A DNA stretch of 64,000 nucleotides from Heterohyrax brucei (Eukaryota; Chordata; Mammalia; Hyracoidea; Procaviidae), in assembly GCA_028571685.1 (NCBI GenBank), contig CM053140.1, forward strand, positions 154,427,701-154,491,700, given 5' to 3'. The notes under the pieces were generated by a model. The model was not told the origin of the DNA and did no database searches. It worked only from the letters and a program-made list of their open reading frames with translations. Below are positions 34,913 through 47,637 of this stretch, one piece after another; position 1 is the first letter of the stretch; the number at the start of each line of letters is the position of its first letter. Made by a program: the position numbers and the translations under genes.

Positions 34913-35247
34913 TGTTGTTGTTAGCTGTCAAGTTGGCCCCTGGATCCTGCTGACCATGCACAGGGGGACAAAAACACTGCTCAGTCCTGTGCCATGCTGG
35001 TTTACATATCAGACAGCTGTCATCCATGTATTTTTCACTGGCTACTTTTTGGAAGTAGATTGTCAGATCTTCCTTCTTAGGTTATCTTGGTTGGGGAGCT
35101 GTGTTGAAACCTATCCAGAATCATACCAACACCCAAGTCTCTAGTGACACTTGGGTAGTGGCTGTAGATGACGTACACTAGCTAGGAATGGAACCCGGGT
35201 CTCCAACGTGGAAAACAAGAAGTCTACCACTGAATCACTAATGTTCC
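34913..35247 (-). mobile_element. tRNA-Gly-headed SINE with RTE-like body and tail
   Basis: On the minus strand the head (35180-35247) follows tRNA-Gly: A box 'tgattcagtggtag' and B box 'acccgggttccattcc'. The body (about 35040-35110) matches the RTE 5' UTR at 16330-16397 (pattern 'agctcccc/agcttcca', 'gaagatctgacaatctactt'). The tail ends 'gacagctaacaacaaca', like the RTE 3' tail. It differs from AfroSINE in head and body. It resembles in principle the bovid SINEs built from BovB ends. Confidence 0.72.
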
Positions 35248-36366
35248 CTGAACGACCAGTATCCCTTTGTTTCAATTTGGGAAGGTGTCTAGACTTTTGC
35301 TAACACAGAACATGATTTTCATCAGTCTAAAAGGAAAGATACTTCAAATTTAATATGAATATTGTGTCTAATGAGCCAGCATCGTACAGAAGGATTTAAA
35401 ATAACAGTTCTTGAGGGGAAATCTTGCTGTTGCTTGTGTCAGGAACTGAGAGACAGGACATTGAAGGAAACAGAGCGCTGCAATGGGAAAATGGGGTAAT
35501 TTCCCAGGAAAATAAACCTATGTTATTATGCTGACAGTAAAGATACCAGATAAAACAGTTAAGTGAAAAGATGTATGCAAATTCAAGTAGAAAACAGAAA
35601 CATGGCAAAATAGAGTACAAATTAGAATGTGTTTCAGAGCGAGAATAGTGACAGAGGCTAGAAACACAGCATCAGGACCTAAAATTTGTACCTTGTCTAC
35701 TAATAATAAAATGGCACATGCCTTGATTTTTTTTCAGCTGAACCCCTTAAGCCCAGAAAAATACGAGGCACATAGTTACACATGGCAGTTGCGGAGTAAC
35801 AATTTGTTGAGACTATAGATAAATGGCTTCCCTATCCATGAGAGTTAGAAGATTACTACTAGAGACACATACAAACTGAGTTTATTTTTAAATATATAAA
35901 ACAGAGATTACAAAGAAGTAGCAAAGTCTAAAGATTTTGAAACTACAATTAATTTATTCTAAGCAAAGACCTGTTCCAACACGTTAACAGTCTAAGATAC
36001 ATTCTTTCAAAAAATTTTCTCTCCTAAAGTACTCATCAGTGAGCAAAAGTAGTGAGGAGTCCTGACTTCCTGAAACTTATTTTCTCACAAAAGTATTTAA
36101 AGATAAACTGAATCTATAAATATAGGTAAACTAAAGTTGTAATACATTTGAAAATATTGAGAAAATTCAAGTTTAAAGATATCCGATTAAAGGAATGAAG
36201 TACATAACTAAGACATTAAGATAAAAAAAGAAAATATTTACAGATTGGCTGACTGAGAACCCCGAACTGCTATAAATACTTGGAAGTAGAATCACTGAAG
36301 TGGGCAAGTAACTATCCAGGTGGTATCATTCCAGAAATAAGGCTGCGAAGAAAGTTGAATACTATG
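35248..36366. other. no recognisable gene or repeat
   Basis: AT-rich unique-looking sequence. Confidence 0.4.
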
Positions 36367-36860
36367 TGTCATGGATTGAATTGTGTCCCCAAAGTGTCTG
36401 TCAACTTGGCTAGGTCATGATTCCCAATATTGTATGATTGTCTACCATCTTGTCATCTGATGTGTTGCCTCTATGTTTTGCAAATCCTACCACTGTGATG
36501 TTAATGACATGGATTAGCAGCAGTTATGTTTAAGAGATTTACAACATTAGGTATCATCTTAAACCAATCTCCTCTGAGATATGAGAGAAAGAAGCAAGTA
36601 GAGAGTCAAGGGACCTCATACCACCAAGAAAGCAGCACCAGGAGGAGAATACATCATTTGGACCTGTGGTCTCTGTGCTGAGATGCTCTCAGACCAAGGG
36701 AAGATTGATGACTATGACTTTTTCCCAGAGTCAACAGAAAGAGAAAGCCTTTCCCTGGATTTCAACTTGTAGCCTGCTGGAGTATTAGACAATAAAGTTC
36801 TGTTGGTTAATAATACCACTTGCAGAATTTCTGCTACAGCAGCACTATATAACCAAGACT
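36367..36860 (+). mobile_element. MaLR-type solo LTR
   Basis: It starts 'tgtcatggattgaattgtgt', contains 'agcagcaccaggaggag' and an 'aataaag' signal at about 36791, and ends near 'ctatataaccaaga'. About 494 bp; a relative of 50952-51479. Confidence 0.88.
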
Positions 36861-38990
36861 ATACATAAGTGAGATATGAGATAAATTTAAGAAATGTTTT
36901 AGTTTACCATTAAGAGCCTGACAAATTCTGTCTAGTAAATCTAGTGTAAGAGACTTGTAAACGTGTTTCTTTCTTCAAACTAAAATGCAGGGAACCACAC
37001 TGTGCTCACAGAAGAATATGCAGAATGCTCTGTTGTTACCCATTTCTGTTTCTAGTTTCTGTGAATAGATTTAATATGAAATAAGTACAGGTGGAAATAC
37101 CAAGAAGATTAAAAACATCGTAACAGTTTCCCAAATCAAACAATTTGATGAGTTATGCTATTATTTACTGGAACTGATTATTTGTTCCTACTATTCATAT
37201 TTTTAACATTCTAGGAAAACCACTTCTCTTTCTTGAATAAGACAAAATAAATGAAACTTTTTTTTTTTTTTTTACCATTTATTAACTAATGCACAAAAAG
37301 GCTCTGATATCTTTGAAGAGAAAAACAATGTCTTTGATTTTGCTATGACATCAACAGTAGTTTGGATAAAGATTCTAATTAAGGACATACCACCCTGTAT
37401 TTAGAATCATAACCACACTGAAGAATAGTATAAAGCTGACTAGTATTTTGGAAAAGTGAAGAAAAAGTGATCCTTTCAATAAGATGTTTTATATTAAAAT
37501 TTATTTGAAGGTAATATAAAGGTATCAATATCTAGATAAAATATATATATATACACACAGATACTTGAAGATACAAATACTTCTTATGTGCAGATACACA
37601 CATAAATGTTTAAATAAAATAAATTAATAGCCAGTTAAGATCTCATTCAAATAGTACCTTATAGCCTACAGCTGCTCAACATGACTCTTGGCAATCAAGG
37701 TTAAGTCCACGTATGGCCTGACAAAAGAGCATCATGGAACCTATGTATTCAATAAATTAATAATGGTGAAAAGCACTGTGCTGATGTTTCTACTGTGTTT
37801 TCTCTGATGAGCTTATCCTATAACTTAGGAAATCTAGTAAATAAGGTGACAGTCACAATGTCAGGTTAATCTAGAAATATTTACTTAAAACTGTGAAAGT
37901 TACAGACCAGAGAGCAAAGTCTGTAGAAGGCCTGACTGCTGCATGGTATCAATTGAGTCAGATGTCTCAGTATCATAGTAAAGTCTTCTTTGCTCCAAGC
38001 TGAACCTGACTTTCAACGCTGAGCATGAAGTGAAAAAAAATCTCAGGGAGCGATGACTGGTAACTTCACGGTTGTGAATGGTCTGTCTGTCAAGTTTCCC
38101 ATCATGACTTGAGGAAAAAGGCCCTGTTCCCAATGGTATGAATTTAAAATGATCACTCAGGAAAAATCTGCCTCCAGCAAATTGGGTAGAATCCAAGCCT
38201 AATAGACAAATGAGAGTTTAGTCTAGAAACCAAAATGAAATTCCACCATATAGAATGAACAAACACGGGGAACATGTGTGATAAAAACTGTAATTTGATT
38301 GGCAATGGGTATTTAAGATTTATACTTGAGACCCTAAAAAGAAGGCTTTAACATAACAGAGAAAATCCAAGATCTCTCCTGTTACCGTGTTAGAGATGTC
38401 TAATAGACTACCAGGTGTGTGCGATTATCTAAAGAACTGAATCTAGCTGAAGATATGAGTTAAACTTTATGGATTATCTACATTTTATGGCCCCAAAATG
38501 AAACTCCTGGTTATTTTAAAGTTAAGAAACAAGAAGCTGTAAATATCAAATGATGAATTTTCTTTTGGCAAATAAATATCCCAAACAGAAGGAACTGAGG
38601 AAAACTGAAAGCACAACTGAATGCAAATCATGCTACAAATAAGAAAAATGCAGACAGGAAAAGCAGAATTCGACGGAGACAAAAGCATGAATAAAGAAGA
38701 AACTAGTGAAATGGAATTTATTAAAATGGAAAAACAGAGGTTGGTGGTGACACTGTGAGACTGAGGTGAAGAACAGACAGAAAACACAAGAACAAGGAAA
38801 AAGACACTAAGAGTGAGGAAAATAGGCTGAGCAACCACTCAGACCACTTGGAGTTTGTAAATGCTACCTGGGAAAGAATTAGAGGACTGAACAAACCTCT
38901 GCTTTTGAAAGCTTCCATGTATGTGCATTTCTGCTTACTGAAGACTAGTGGTTGATGCATTTAAATCATAACGTCGATTCACAATAATAG
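36861..38990. other. no recognisable gene or repeat
   Basis: T-run at 37260-37274 and short TA/CA tracts at 37540-37560. Frames up to 117 codons lack domains. The minus-strand frame 38485-38838 is hydrophobic only because the plus strand is A/G-rich. Confidence 0.4.
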
Positions 38991-39472
38991 TTGTTGTTAG
39001 GGGCCATCGAGTCGATTCCAACTCATAGTGACCCTATGAGCAGCAGAACAAAACACTGCCCTGTCTTGTGCCGCGCCCACAACTGTCATCATGCTTAAGC
39101 CCGTTGTTGTGGCCACTGTTGTCAATCCATCTTGTCAAAGGTCTTCCTGTTTTTCACTGAGCCTCCACTCTACCAAGTATGGAGTCCTTCTTCAGGGACT
39201 CGTCCCACCCAACAACATGTCCAAAGTATGTGGGACACAGCATTGCCACCTTTGCTTCCAAGGAGCACTCCAGTTGTACTTCTAGAACAGATCTGTTTGT
39301 TCTTTTGGTGATCCATGGTACATTCTCATTCTTCTCCAACACCACAGTTCAAAGACATCAATTCTTCTTCTGTCTTGTTTGTTCATTATCCAGCTTTCAC
39401 ACGCATATAACGTGATTGAGAATACCAAGACCTAGGTCAGGTACACTTTATTCTTCAAGGTGATAATTTTAC
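38991..39472 (-). mobile_element. RTE LINE, 5'-truncated 3' end, antisense
   Basis: It starts with the tail 'ttgttgttaggggccatcga' and runs about 480 bases into the C-terminal coding region. Flanks 'caataatag' (left) and 'caacaatag' (right, about 39478-39486) may be a worn target duplication. Confidence 0.9.
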
Positions 39473-40106
39473 TTTCCAACAATAGTAGTACAACAATTAA
39501 ACACTCAAGTAAAAACTGATACCAGACTAGTGATTGTGTTTTAAAATATCAAAGCTTTGCTTAAACACTGTCAACAACTTTATTATTAAACTGATGCCTT
39601 GGGCATTATTGTTGTTGTAAAACTGGATTACTCAGTGGTATTGAATGTGCCGGTGGTACCCTAAGTGTAGCTATCTTTACCAGAGATATCAGTTTGTTTG
39701 TATGTGTATGTAATGGTAATTTAAAACAGTATTATATATAAGGTTTTTATTTAGATTTTGAGGATAAACACAAGACTTTAAAAACTTCATATAGAGATTG
39801 CTATATTTCTACACAAATAGCAGGTGTCTTCTATGTTTGCCAACCACTCCTCACCCAGTGTATTTTTGTAAATGCTGCTCAGGTTTTTTTTAACATGTTG
39901 CTGAGAAAAACAAAAAATAGCACAGCATGCTTAAGAAAATACCTCACTACGAGTTGGGGAGGGAATGGGTAGCAAGCTAACACAGAAGGTACATACTATT
40001 TTCTTTAAAAATTTGATAATCAGTCAACACTTATCAAATCAAGAATCCACTGTCAACGTACTTTAAAAGATGTGAAAGTCTACACTGGGTCTGTTACTAC
40101 ATGGGG
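39473..40106. other. no recognisable gene
   Basis: AT-rich sequence, nothing assignable. Confidence 0.4.
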
Positions 40107-40311
40107 ACAAAAGAATCCACTGCCATAGAGTCAATTCCAACTCATGATGACCCTCTAGGACAGAGTAGAACTACCCATAGGGTGCTCTAAGCTATAGCTT
40201 CCATGGAAGAAGATTGCCATACCTTTCTGTTGCAGAGTTGTTGAATAGTTTTGTATGGCCAGTATTTAGGTTAGTAGCCGAGCACTTAATCATTATAGTA
40301 TTGGGGCTCCT
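40107..40311 (-). mobile_element. AfroSINE, long form
   Basis: An antisense copy: tail 'gccatagagtcaattccaac', central module 'ggaagaagattgccat', head 'gcacttaatcattatagta'. Confidence 0.88.
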
Positions 40312-40366
40312 TACAGAAATTTTACAAAATGGTATTATTTTCTTAATTTTATCTTTTATAAAGCGG

Positions 40367-40425
40367 ATTAAAAATCCACTGCGGTTGAGTCAATTCCAAC
40401 TCATTGCTGCCCTAGAGACAGTTTA
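40367..40425 (-). mobile_element. AfroSINE/RTE tail fragment
   Basis: 'ccactgcggttgagtcaatt' and 'ccaactcattgctgcccta' are the tail only. Confidence 0.65.
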
Positions 40426-40757
40426 AAGCTTCTTATGTCTAAAGTGTTATTTAAAAGAAAAAAAAAACTTCATTCTTACCAAGCTATTCAGTAGTACTGT
40501 TGATTGGAAGCAAAATTTATCAGTTTCAGTTGTACCTTCTTTCGTCCACCTCCCACTAACTCCATGAAAATCCTCCTACAGCTGTGAAAATACCTCCCTG
40601 GTTAAAGAACAAGAAAACCAGAAGTGGGAAGAATATTCACGGCTCCTTTGAAAAGATGAAAGCCTCAAATGTGATTCAGGGTCAGTGCCTCATGTTAGCT
40701 GGTGTTGTTTTGGCCATTGATGATGTTTGCAGCATGGTACATTTGGTTCCAGGAGCC

Positions 40758-40965
40758 CAGGTGATGGAATGGTTATGTGCTTTGTTGCTAATCAAAAGGT
40801 TGGCAGTAGAAACTTACCCAGGGTCTCTGTGGGGAAAAACCTTGCTATCTGTTTTCCCATAAGATATACAGCCTTAGAAATCCCTATGTGGCAGTTCTAC
40901 TCTGCAGCACATGAGGTCGCCATGAGTCAAAACTGACTTACTGACACCTAACAACAACATGTGTG
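40758..40965 (+). mobile_element. AfroSINE, long form
   Basis: A sense copy: 'ggagcccaggtgatggaatg' head, 'gctaatcaaaaggttggcag', tail 'catgagtcaaaactgactta' and 'acctaacaacaac'. The 92- and 69-codon frames here are SINE-derived. Confidence 0.9.
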
Positions 40966-41688
40966 GCTTAGACATTGCTTATCACATCAAGTTTTTTCCT
41001 GTCTCTACTGGAAAGAAGATTTATTAAGGAAACAAGTTGACTCTTCTGACGAGGATAGCTTTTAAGATTCTCATTTGATTTGGATATAAATAGAGCTTGA
41101 GAAGATTGGTAGGTGATGATACTTGGAAAACAAATTAGGAGTATAAATCATTGACTAAAAATAACTGCTGCCTAAGGACCCAATCCCACAGTGTGTGGGA
41201 ATGAGCAAAACACAGCTTCTCTTGGGAATAAAGGACTGTCTGAGATGAATTACAAGTAATAAAAGAAGAAAGTTACATTCTTAACTGATGAATGGAAATC
41301 CCTGAAAAGTGTTCATTTGTACTTTTATCCTTTTGTGTGAGACTGATTTCTAAGATATCTATTTTATTGTGTGAGCTGCTTCTTTTCTGCTCTCAGATTT
41401 GTCTGTGTGGAGAAGATTGCCAATTATATGGTTCTTATTGTTAAATCTCAATTTTATTCAGTGCCTTGATATTTAACCCATTCTTTATACCCTATTAGTG
41501 GCATATCATTTGTTAGAAGCTATTAAGAAAATATGCACCATATATTAACCAAAATAACGAAGAAACTTTTTCTCTCCTGCCCACTCACATTCACGCTGTA
41601 CTTACTCCACTCCCTACCTTGGCACACCCTGTCTCTCTTTCCCATTTCCTTTTTTTCCATAGTTCTTCTCATCACTAGCTGACACACT
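40966..41688. other. no recognisable gene or repeat
   Basis: AT-rich unique-looking sequence. Confidence 0.4.
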
Positions 41689-42178
41689 TGTGTGGTAGGC
41701 AGAATGCTAAGATGACCCCAAATAAGTCACACTCTCAGAGAAGCTGCTTACTACTGAATAAGGCAGAACCTGTGATTTGTTTCTCATCAACAGAATATGG
41801 CAAAAGTGACAGGATAATCACTCTCTAATTGGGTTTTACTATATAGGATCCTTTCTTAGCAGACTGAAGCAAGGGACTCTCTTGATGGCCTTGAAGAAGG
41901 AAGCTGCAGGTTGTGAGAAGTCTCTTGGAGGATGACATGGCAGGAGAATCTCTAACAGCTGACAGTGACCCTAGCTGAGAGTCGCCAAGAAATGGAGACT
42001 GCCATTATGCAATCTTAAGCAACAGCATTCTATCAGCATACCCAAGAATTTAGAAGAGGATCCTTAGTTCCAGTAGTGAATGCAACTTGGACTCAGGTTC
42101 TGCCTAGCCTTCTGACCTATGAACATTATGATAAAATAAATGTTGTAAATTGCTAGGTTTGTCGTAATCTGTCATGTG
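41689..42178 (+). mobile_element. MaLR/MLT1-like LTR
   Basis: 'ggcagaatgctaagatgacc' near the start, 'cagaatatggcaaaagtgac' within, and 'ataaataaatgttgtaaatt' then 'gtaatctgtcatgtgg' at the end follow the MLT1-type order. It differs from the 50952 family. Confidence 0.65.
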
Positions 42179-42239
42179 GACAGAAAAAGAGTACACTATG
42201 TCATTCATCTGTCTGTCATCCACCTGTCTTTTTCTATCT

Positions 42240-42322
42240 ATACCTATCTAACTATCTACCTACCTACCTACTTACCTACCTACCTACCTACCTACCTACC
42301 TACCTACCTACCTACCTACATT
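42240..42322 (+). repeat. (CTAC)n/(CTAT)n microsatellite
   Basis: About 16 tetranucleotide units, mostly perfect CTAC from 42259. It produces an artificial YLPT-repeat reading frame (42176-42379). Confidence 0.97.
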
Positions 42323-42614
42323 TTTATCATTTACTTGTCTATTGTTTGTCCCCTATATTGCACAGACACAAGTGGGTAAGCTCCGTGAGAGAAGGGATTG
42401 TTTTTTTTTGCCTAATTTTTAAACTATTCATCTCCACTACCTAGAAGATATAGAAGATTACTAAGTAGCTGATGGGATTTCCATTTAAAAAAAAAAGAAG
42501 TGAAAGACTGTTTTGGTAGTGTCAAGTGTTCATCAACGAATATCTTACTTTAAAGATATTTTAAAACAAAATTCTCATAACGTATTTTTAAATGAGCAGC
42601 CTATCCAACATTAC

Positions 42615-42776
42615 AAGGAAATCCTGGTGATATAGTAGTTAAGTTTTATGGTTGCTAACCAAAACGTTAGCAGTTTAAATTCACCAAACACTCTGTGGAC
42701 ACTTTAATGAGCAGTCCTACTCTGTCCTGTAGGGTCACTGTGAGTCAGAATTGACTTGATGGCAATGGATTACTAA
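42615..42776 (+). mobile_element. AfroSINE, short form
   Basis: A sense copy: 'aatcctggtgatatagtagt', 'gctaaccaaaacgttagcag', tail 'ctgtgagtcagaattgactt'. Confidence 0.9.
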
Positions 42777-43034
42777 TATACAAACAATTGGATTCTATTT
42801 ATACCATAGATCTATTTTAAATTTAATTTTTTAAAAAATAAAGTAGAATATTCAGATATTATTTAATCATGTATTTATCTAACTTATATTCTAGTGTGTG
42901 AGTGATTGCTGGTTGTTTGGAGGAAGAACTCAAAGATGCTTACATTCAGTTCAACATAAGAGATAAATAAGTAGCCCACAATTGTAAAACAGTTTCAGGA
43001 ATTCTCCTACTAATGACAGCAGGAAATTATGACT

Positions 43035-43310
43035 TAAGCAAACAAGGGCAACTGTAACAGCAACTATTCTCTGAGTTTTTACTAAGTGGCACACCCTTGA
43101 CAAAAACCTATTACATTGGTTTTCTTTTGTTCTCCCTGTGATCCTGTGAAGAGCCACTGTTTACAGCTGCATTTTACAGCTAAGGAAAGTAAGGCTTAGC
43201 CAATTTAAGCAATCACTTATGGTCACATAGTAAGTGATTAAACTGAGATTTGGACTCATATCTGCCTAATTCTTAAGCCGTAACACATAACCACTATACA
43301 TATAATTCTC
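43035..43310 (+). mobile_element. MIR SINE
   Basis: A clear MIR order: 'gagtttttactaagtggcac', 'attttacagctaaggaaag', 'ggtcacatagtaagtgatta', 'gagatttggactcatatc'. Confidence 0.85.
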
Positions 43311-43553
43311 AAATATGAAAACAAAACTGCAGGATTAGTTTAAAAATGATGATTCTTGGGGACCTTCTCCAGGGGATCTAAGATGAGTCTGAGAAATACA
43401 CTTTGTTGTTGTTGTTGCTGTTTTAAACTAATTATCTAATTCTTAGAGGGTTCAGGGCCACAGTATAAGTAACACGAGTCTTCAGTATTCAAGAAGGATA
43501 AAACAACAGTTTCCTCCAAGAGGTAACATTTGGTGATGTACAAGTTAGGTAGA

Positions 43554-43685
43554 AAGGAGTCCTGATTGATAATTGAAAGGCTGACATTTGGATCTCACAC
43601 CAGCTTCTCTGCGGGAGAAAGATATGGGAGTCTGCTTCTGTAAAGAGTTGCTATGAGTCAGAATAGACCAGGAAACAATGGTTAA
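43554..43685 (+). mobile_element. AfroSINE, internally deleted
   Basis: A sense copy 'ggagtcctgattgataat' with the central module 'cgggagaaagatatgggagt' well kept, then 'gctatgagtcagaatagac'. Part between module and tail is missing. Confidence 0.85.
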
Positions 43686-43889
43686 ACCAGGAAGAAAAGG
43701 GGAGAAGCTGATTACACAGGTTAATATCCCAATACAGGTAGACATGCAGATTAAGGCATGTGTGGAATATTCCAGGGATTATAAATGAAAATTGCTGAGA
43801 TATAAGAATGGGTAGGATGGTGCACAGGAAGTTACTAGGGTAGATAGAGAGTGCCTGATCATCTGTTTTCCAACCTAAGAAAGGATTAT

Positions 43890-44090
43890 CACGTAGTTAT
43901 TAAAAGCACACGCTCTGGAGACAAAATTACTTAAACTGAGCTCTAGATGCTTCTTTTTAAGAGATTTCAAGAAATGCCCTATGACTCAGTTACATTAGCT
44001 GTTGTTGGAGATAATATTCCTGCCTTATAGACTTATTATTTAGATAAAATAAAACAGCACATGTAAATCATTTGAATAGTGCCTGAGAAA
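43890..44090 (+). mobile_element. MIR SINE
   Basis: It starts 'aaaagcacacgctctggaga' and ends 'gcacatgtaaatcatttgaa' then 'agtgcctgaga'. Confidence 0.65.
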
Positions 44091-44091
44091 T

Positions 44092-44250
44092 CAAACCAAA
44101 CTAACAGCTATCAAGTCTGTTCTGACTCATAGCAAGCCTGTAGTTCATAACAGGACTGCCCCATAGAGTTACCATGGAGTGCCTGATGGATTTTAACTGT
44201 TAACCTTTTGGTCAGCAGCCATAGATTTTAACCACTATGCTGCAGAGTTT
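44092..44250 (-). mobile_element. AfroSINE, short form
   Basis: An antisense copy inserted directly at the MIR end: 'gctatcaagtctgttctgac' to 'ttttaaccactatgctgcag'. Confidence 0.9.
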
Positions 44251-45929
44251 TCTGCCTGATACATAGGTACTAGTTAAACGTTAATCATGGATTTGATGCA
44301 GACATCAACATCCTGCCTGGAGTAATTTTATGCCAAAAGTCTGTTACCTTTTTAGTGGCTGGTTGCAAAGGAGGCAAGTGATAAAAGCAAGAAGACCAGT
44401 TAGAAGACTATTAAATGTGTGTCAAGCGTCAACAATTAGGAGGAGGGGAAGGAAGCAGGTTAAAAGTTGAGAAATATTTAAGAGTAAAATTTACAAAACT
44501 TGGAAATAACTATATACTAGGGGTAAGAGAGAAAATGAGGATGACTCTCGGAGTTTTGATTTGGGCAACTGATATTTTCTCAAGTTAATTCCACTAGCTC
44601 TCCTCTGGATGTCAGAGTTGTTCAGCTGAGGTAGCAGATATTGTCCCCCCCCACCCCCACTTTTTTCTTTAGCTGACTGTCTAAGGAGGTTGGTAATATC
44701 CTCTATGCTGAAAGCAACATCACTGCGTCATCTGATCCCGGGAGAATAATACAGCTGATTTCACAGTTTCTTCAAGTTGCCTTGGCCTTGCTTCTGGCTA
44801 TAGTTTGATTTATATCAACATACTTAAAGGCCCTTTAATGTCACTAGGGGAAGACTGTCAACTGGCCTAAGCTTTCTAAGAAATGTGCTTTTCCTTCCTC
44901 TCACTTTCAGGTTCATCAAACAAGGATATGTTTCTGTCATTGCTAAATTACTGATGTATACCACAGAAAGCGCATTCCCCGTTAATTACAGGGCTGAGTC
45001 AGAAACACCTTGCTGAGGCCGCCAAAGGTGCCCATCACACAGGTGCTCAGGGCATCCTTTGTCCCTATCCTCCAAAGTCCAGCTTCAAAGTGCCAAGCAT
45101 CTGTCATCATGAAATACAATCTTACGAGACTAGGGGTGACTTTTGTTAAGTGCCTGTACTCGAAGAATTGTTACAAATGGCAAATATGGTAGTATATTTT
45201 GGGAAGAGGTGAACTTTATAAATAAATACCTATTTCTAATATATATTGATAAGTGAAGAGAAATCTTTGACTCTAGCTCCTACCCCAGATAACAACTCCC
45301 CCCAGTACACTCATTTAGTTGTCCCTGAAGCCTCAGAACCAGTTGACTGCAGTCCGATATATAAATATGAGAAATGTCAGTGGGGCAGAAAGTCAGCGTT
45401 GTATGAACCAATATATGTTTTAGAAAATCAATATGTGACAAGATGAAGGATGAATTTGAGGAACAAGAATTGGAGATACAGTGATCAGTTGGGAGCTTAT
45501 TGTGATAATTCAGATAAGAAAGGATGGGGGCCGGAACTGGACCTGTGATGGCAGAGATTAGTCTGGATGCCCAAAGAAGCAATGTAAACCCACTTTATTG
45601 TTTTAGAATCCACAGGTATCATTCCACAGCTGAAAATAATTAATGATTCCCTCTTCTAAGGAATACAATCCAAACTCATTTGTGCTGCAGCCTTAGCTTT
45701 AGCTACTCTAACCTCCCATACCTGACTGGTCTTTACCTTCTTGATTGTAATTCTTACCGCACAGACTAAGCAGTTCATACTACTTCCTGTGGAGTCACTT
45801 AAGTGTCCCATTGAACAAATAATTATTAAATTCCTACGATGCATTGTACCTGTTCCTCCTATATTCCTGTATTATTCTAGTGATCCCATAATTCAATAAT
45901 AATTATAAATCTGAAAAGCACTTCGTCAT
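44251..45929. other. no gene; scattered ancient repeat pieces
   Basis: Weak similarity at 44395-44600 and 45440-45600 to the same old repeat as 45930-46850. C-run at 44646-44661. 45640-45850 may be L2. Frames of 60-100 codons have no domain. Confidence 0.35.
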
Positions 45930-46850
45930 TTAGTCAATAAAAATGTTATTTAGCTCCTACCAGATTTCAGGTGTCACGTGCTGTTCTAAATGCTGAGTAT
46001 GTATCAGTGAATAAAATAGATAAAAATCTCCACCCACAGGGAGCTTACCTTCTAGCTAGAGAGATCACAGACAATAAACAAAATAAAGAAAATACGTGTT
46101 GTGCCAGATGGTGCCAAGGATTACAGAGAACACTAAAGCAGGGTTGAGGGGATTAAGAATGAAAGCTCGGGGTAATGAAATTTTAAATAATGTGATCAGA
46201 GAAGATCTCGCTGCTGCAGTAATGTTTGAGCATGCTGTCTAGGAGATAAGAAGCAAGGTGTGCAGACATCAGAGTGGTGAGCAAGCGTGTGAACACAGAG
46301 GTCTGCCCTGGGTACATGCCTGGCCTACTCAAGTAACAGCAAGAAAATCCAGTGTAGCTAGAGCAGAGTGAGCATGGGAGAGAGAAGGAAAAGATAACAG
46401 GGGAAATAAAGGGACAGATTATGTAGGCTATTATAAGGAATTTAGATCTTACTCAGAGAATTCTGAACAGGAGAATAACACTAAATGACCTATTTATTTT
46501 AATAGATTTCCACAAAGACTGAAGCAAAGAGGCCAGTCGGGAAGCTGTTGAAATAATCCTGACAAGAGGTGATGTTATTTTGAACTAAGCAGGCAGTTGC
46601 GCTAAGTAGGCAAGTGCAAAGGAACTGATGAGATTCTGGATATATATCATTGCTTCCGTCAGCTGACAGATGGAAAATAGGGGGTTAGAATGTGAGAACT
46701 CAAGAAAAATTCAAAAGTCAAGATGCCATTTACTGAAATGGGAAAAATGTTAGGAGGAACAAGTTTCAGGAGCTGGATTTTAAACAGATAAGCTGAGATG
46801 TCTTCTAGATACCCATGTGGAAGTATGGAGTGAACAGCTGAGTATAGCCA
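45930..46850 (+). repeat. ancient mammalian interspersed repeat
   Basis: The sequence 'acgtgctgttctaaatgctg', 'caataaacaaaataaagaaa', 'gtagctagagcagagtgagc', 'aggaatttagatcttactc' follows in order a repeat I know from many placental genomes but cannot name reliably. Non-coding. Confidence 0.55.
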
Positions 46851-46906
46851 GCTGTTAAAGAGGAAGAGTCAGTTTAGATAAGCATATTGACATGATAGCT
46901 ACTATC

Positions 46907-47071
46907 AAACCGAAACTAAACCTACTGCCATTGAGATGATTCTGATTCATAGCAACCCTACAGACAGGATAGAACTGCCCCGTAGAACTTCCGAGGAGTG
47001 CCTGGTGGATGTGAACTGCTGACCTTCTGGTTAGCAGCTGTAGCACTTAACCACTACACCACCAGGGTTTC
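46907..47071 (-). mobile_element. AfroSINE, short form
   Basis: An antisense copy from 'gccattgagatgattctgat' to 'cttaaccactacaccaccag'. Well preserved. Confidence 0.93.
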
Positions 47072-47371
47072 CATGACAGCTATTACACATAGTAAATTTA
47101 AATTGATTGAACTAAAGAAAAATTAAGTTAGTCACATTAGCCACATCTCAAGTGCTCAGCATAATTAGTACATAAAAGTAGTGACTACTGTATGATGCAA
47201 TATTAGTATAGAATATTTTCATCACCAAAAAAAATTGTGCTGGATGGTGCCTGATTGGTGGCATTTAAAGAAAGAACGAGATTTGAAGAAATCACTGAGA
47301 TGGCTGGCTATATATCTACTTATCTACGAATCTGTGTACCTATCTATCTATCATCTATTGAAACAATCAGT

Positions 47372-47540
47372 TGTTATCAAACTGATTCTGACACATGGCA
47401 ACTCCAAGTGTGTCACAGTAGAACTGTGCCCCACAGGGTTTTTGAGGACTGGTTTTTTTGAAAGTAGATTGCCAGATCTTTCTTTAAAGGCACTTCTGGG
47501 TAAATCTGAACTCCCAATATTTCAGAGTTTTACATTCACA
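47372..47540 (-). mobile_element. AfroSINE-like variant
   Basis: 'tatcaaactgattctgacac' and 'gtagaactgtgccccacagg' belong to the tail side. The middle 'gaaagtagattgccagatct' resembles the RTE 5' UTR and the tRNA-Gly SINE body more than the standard AfroSINE. The head is lost. TATC-type microsatellite lies just before it (47312-47361). Confidence 0.6.
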
Positions 47541-47637
47541 CACTTTTCTCGTCTCTTGATTTCTGTGCAGCTTGCTCATTATCTTCTCTACGGCAGTCCA
47601 ACGTGTTAATCCAAGGATTTGTTTATCTACCTACCTA

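Noticed and set aside
35180-35247. tRNA-Gly gene
   Set aside because: The stem pairs are degraded and it is joined to SINE body and tail, so it is a SINE head.
38485-38960. Membrane protein frames on the minus strand
   Set aside because: Overlapping hydrophobic frames arise from A/G-rich plus-strand sequence; no start context, splice signals or homology.
42176-42379. Repeat protein with YLPT units
   Set aside because: Translation of a CTAC microsatellite.
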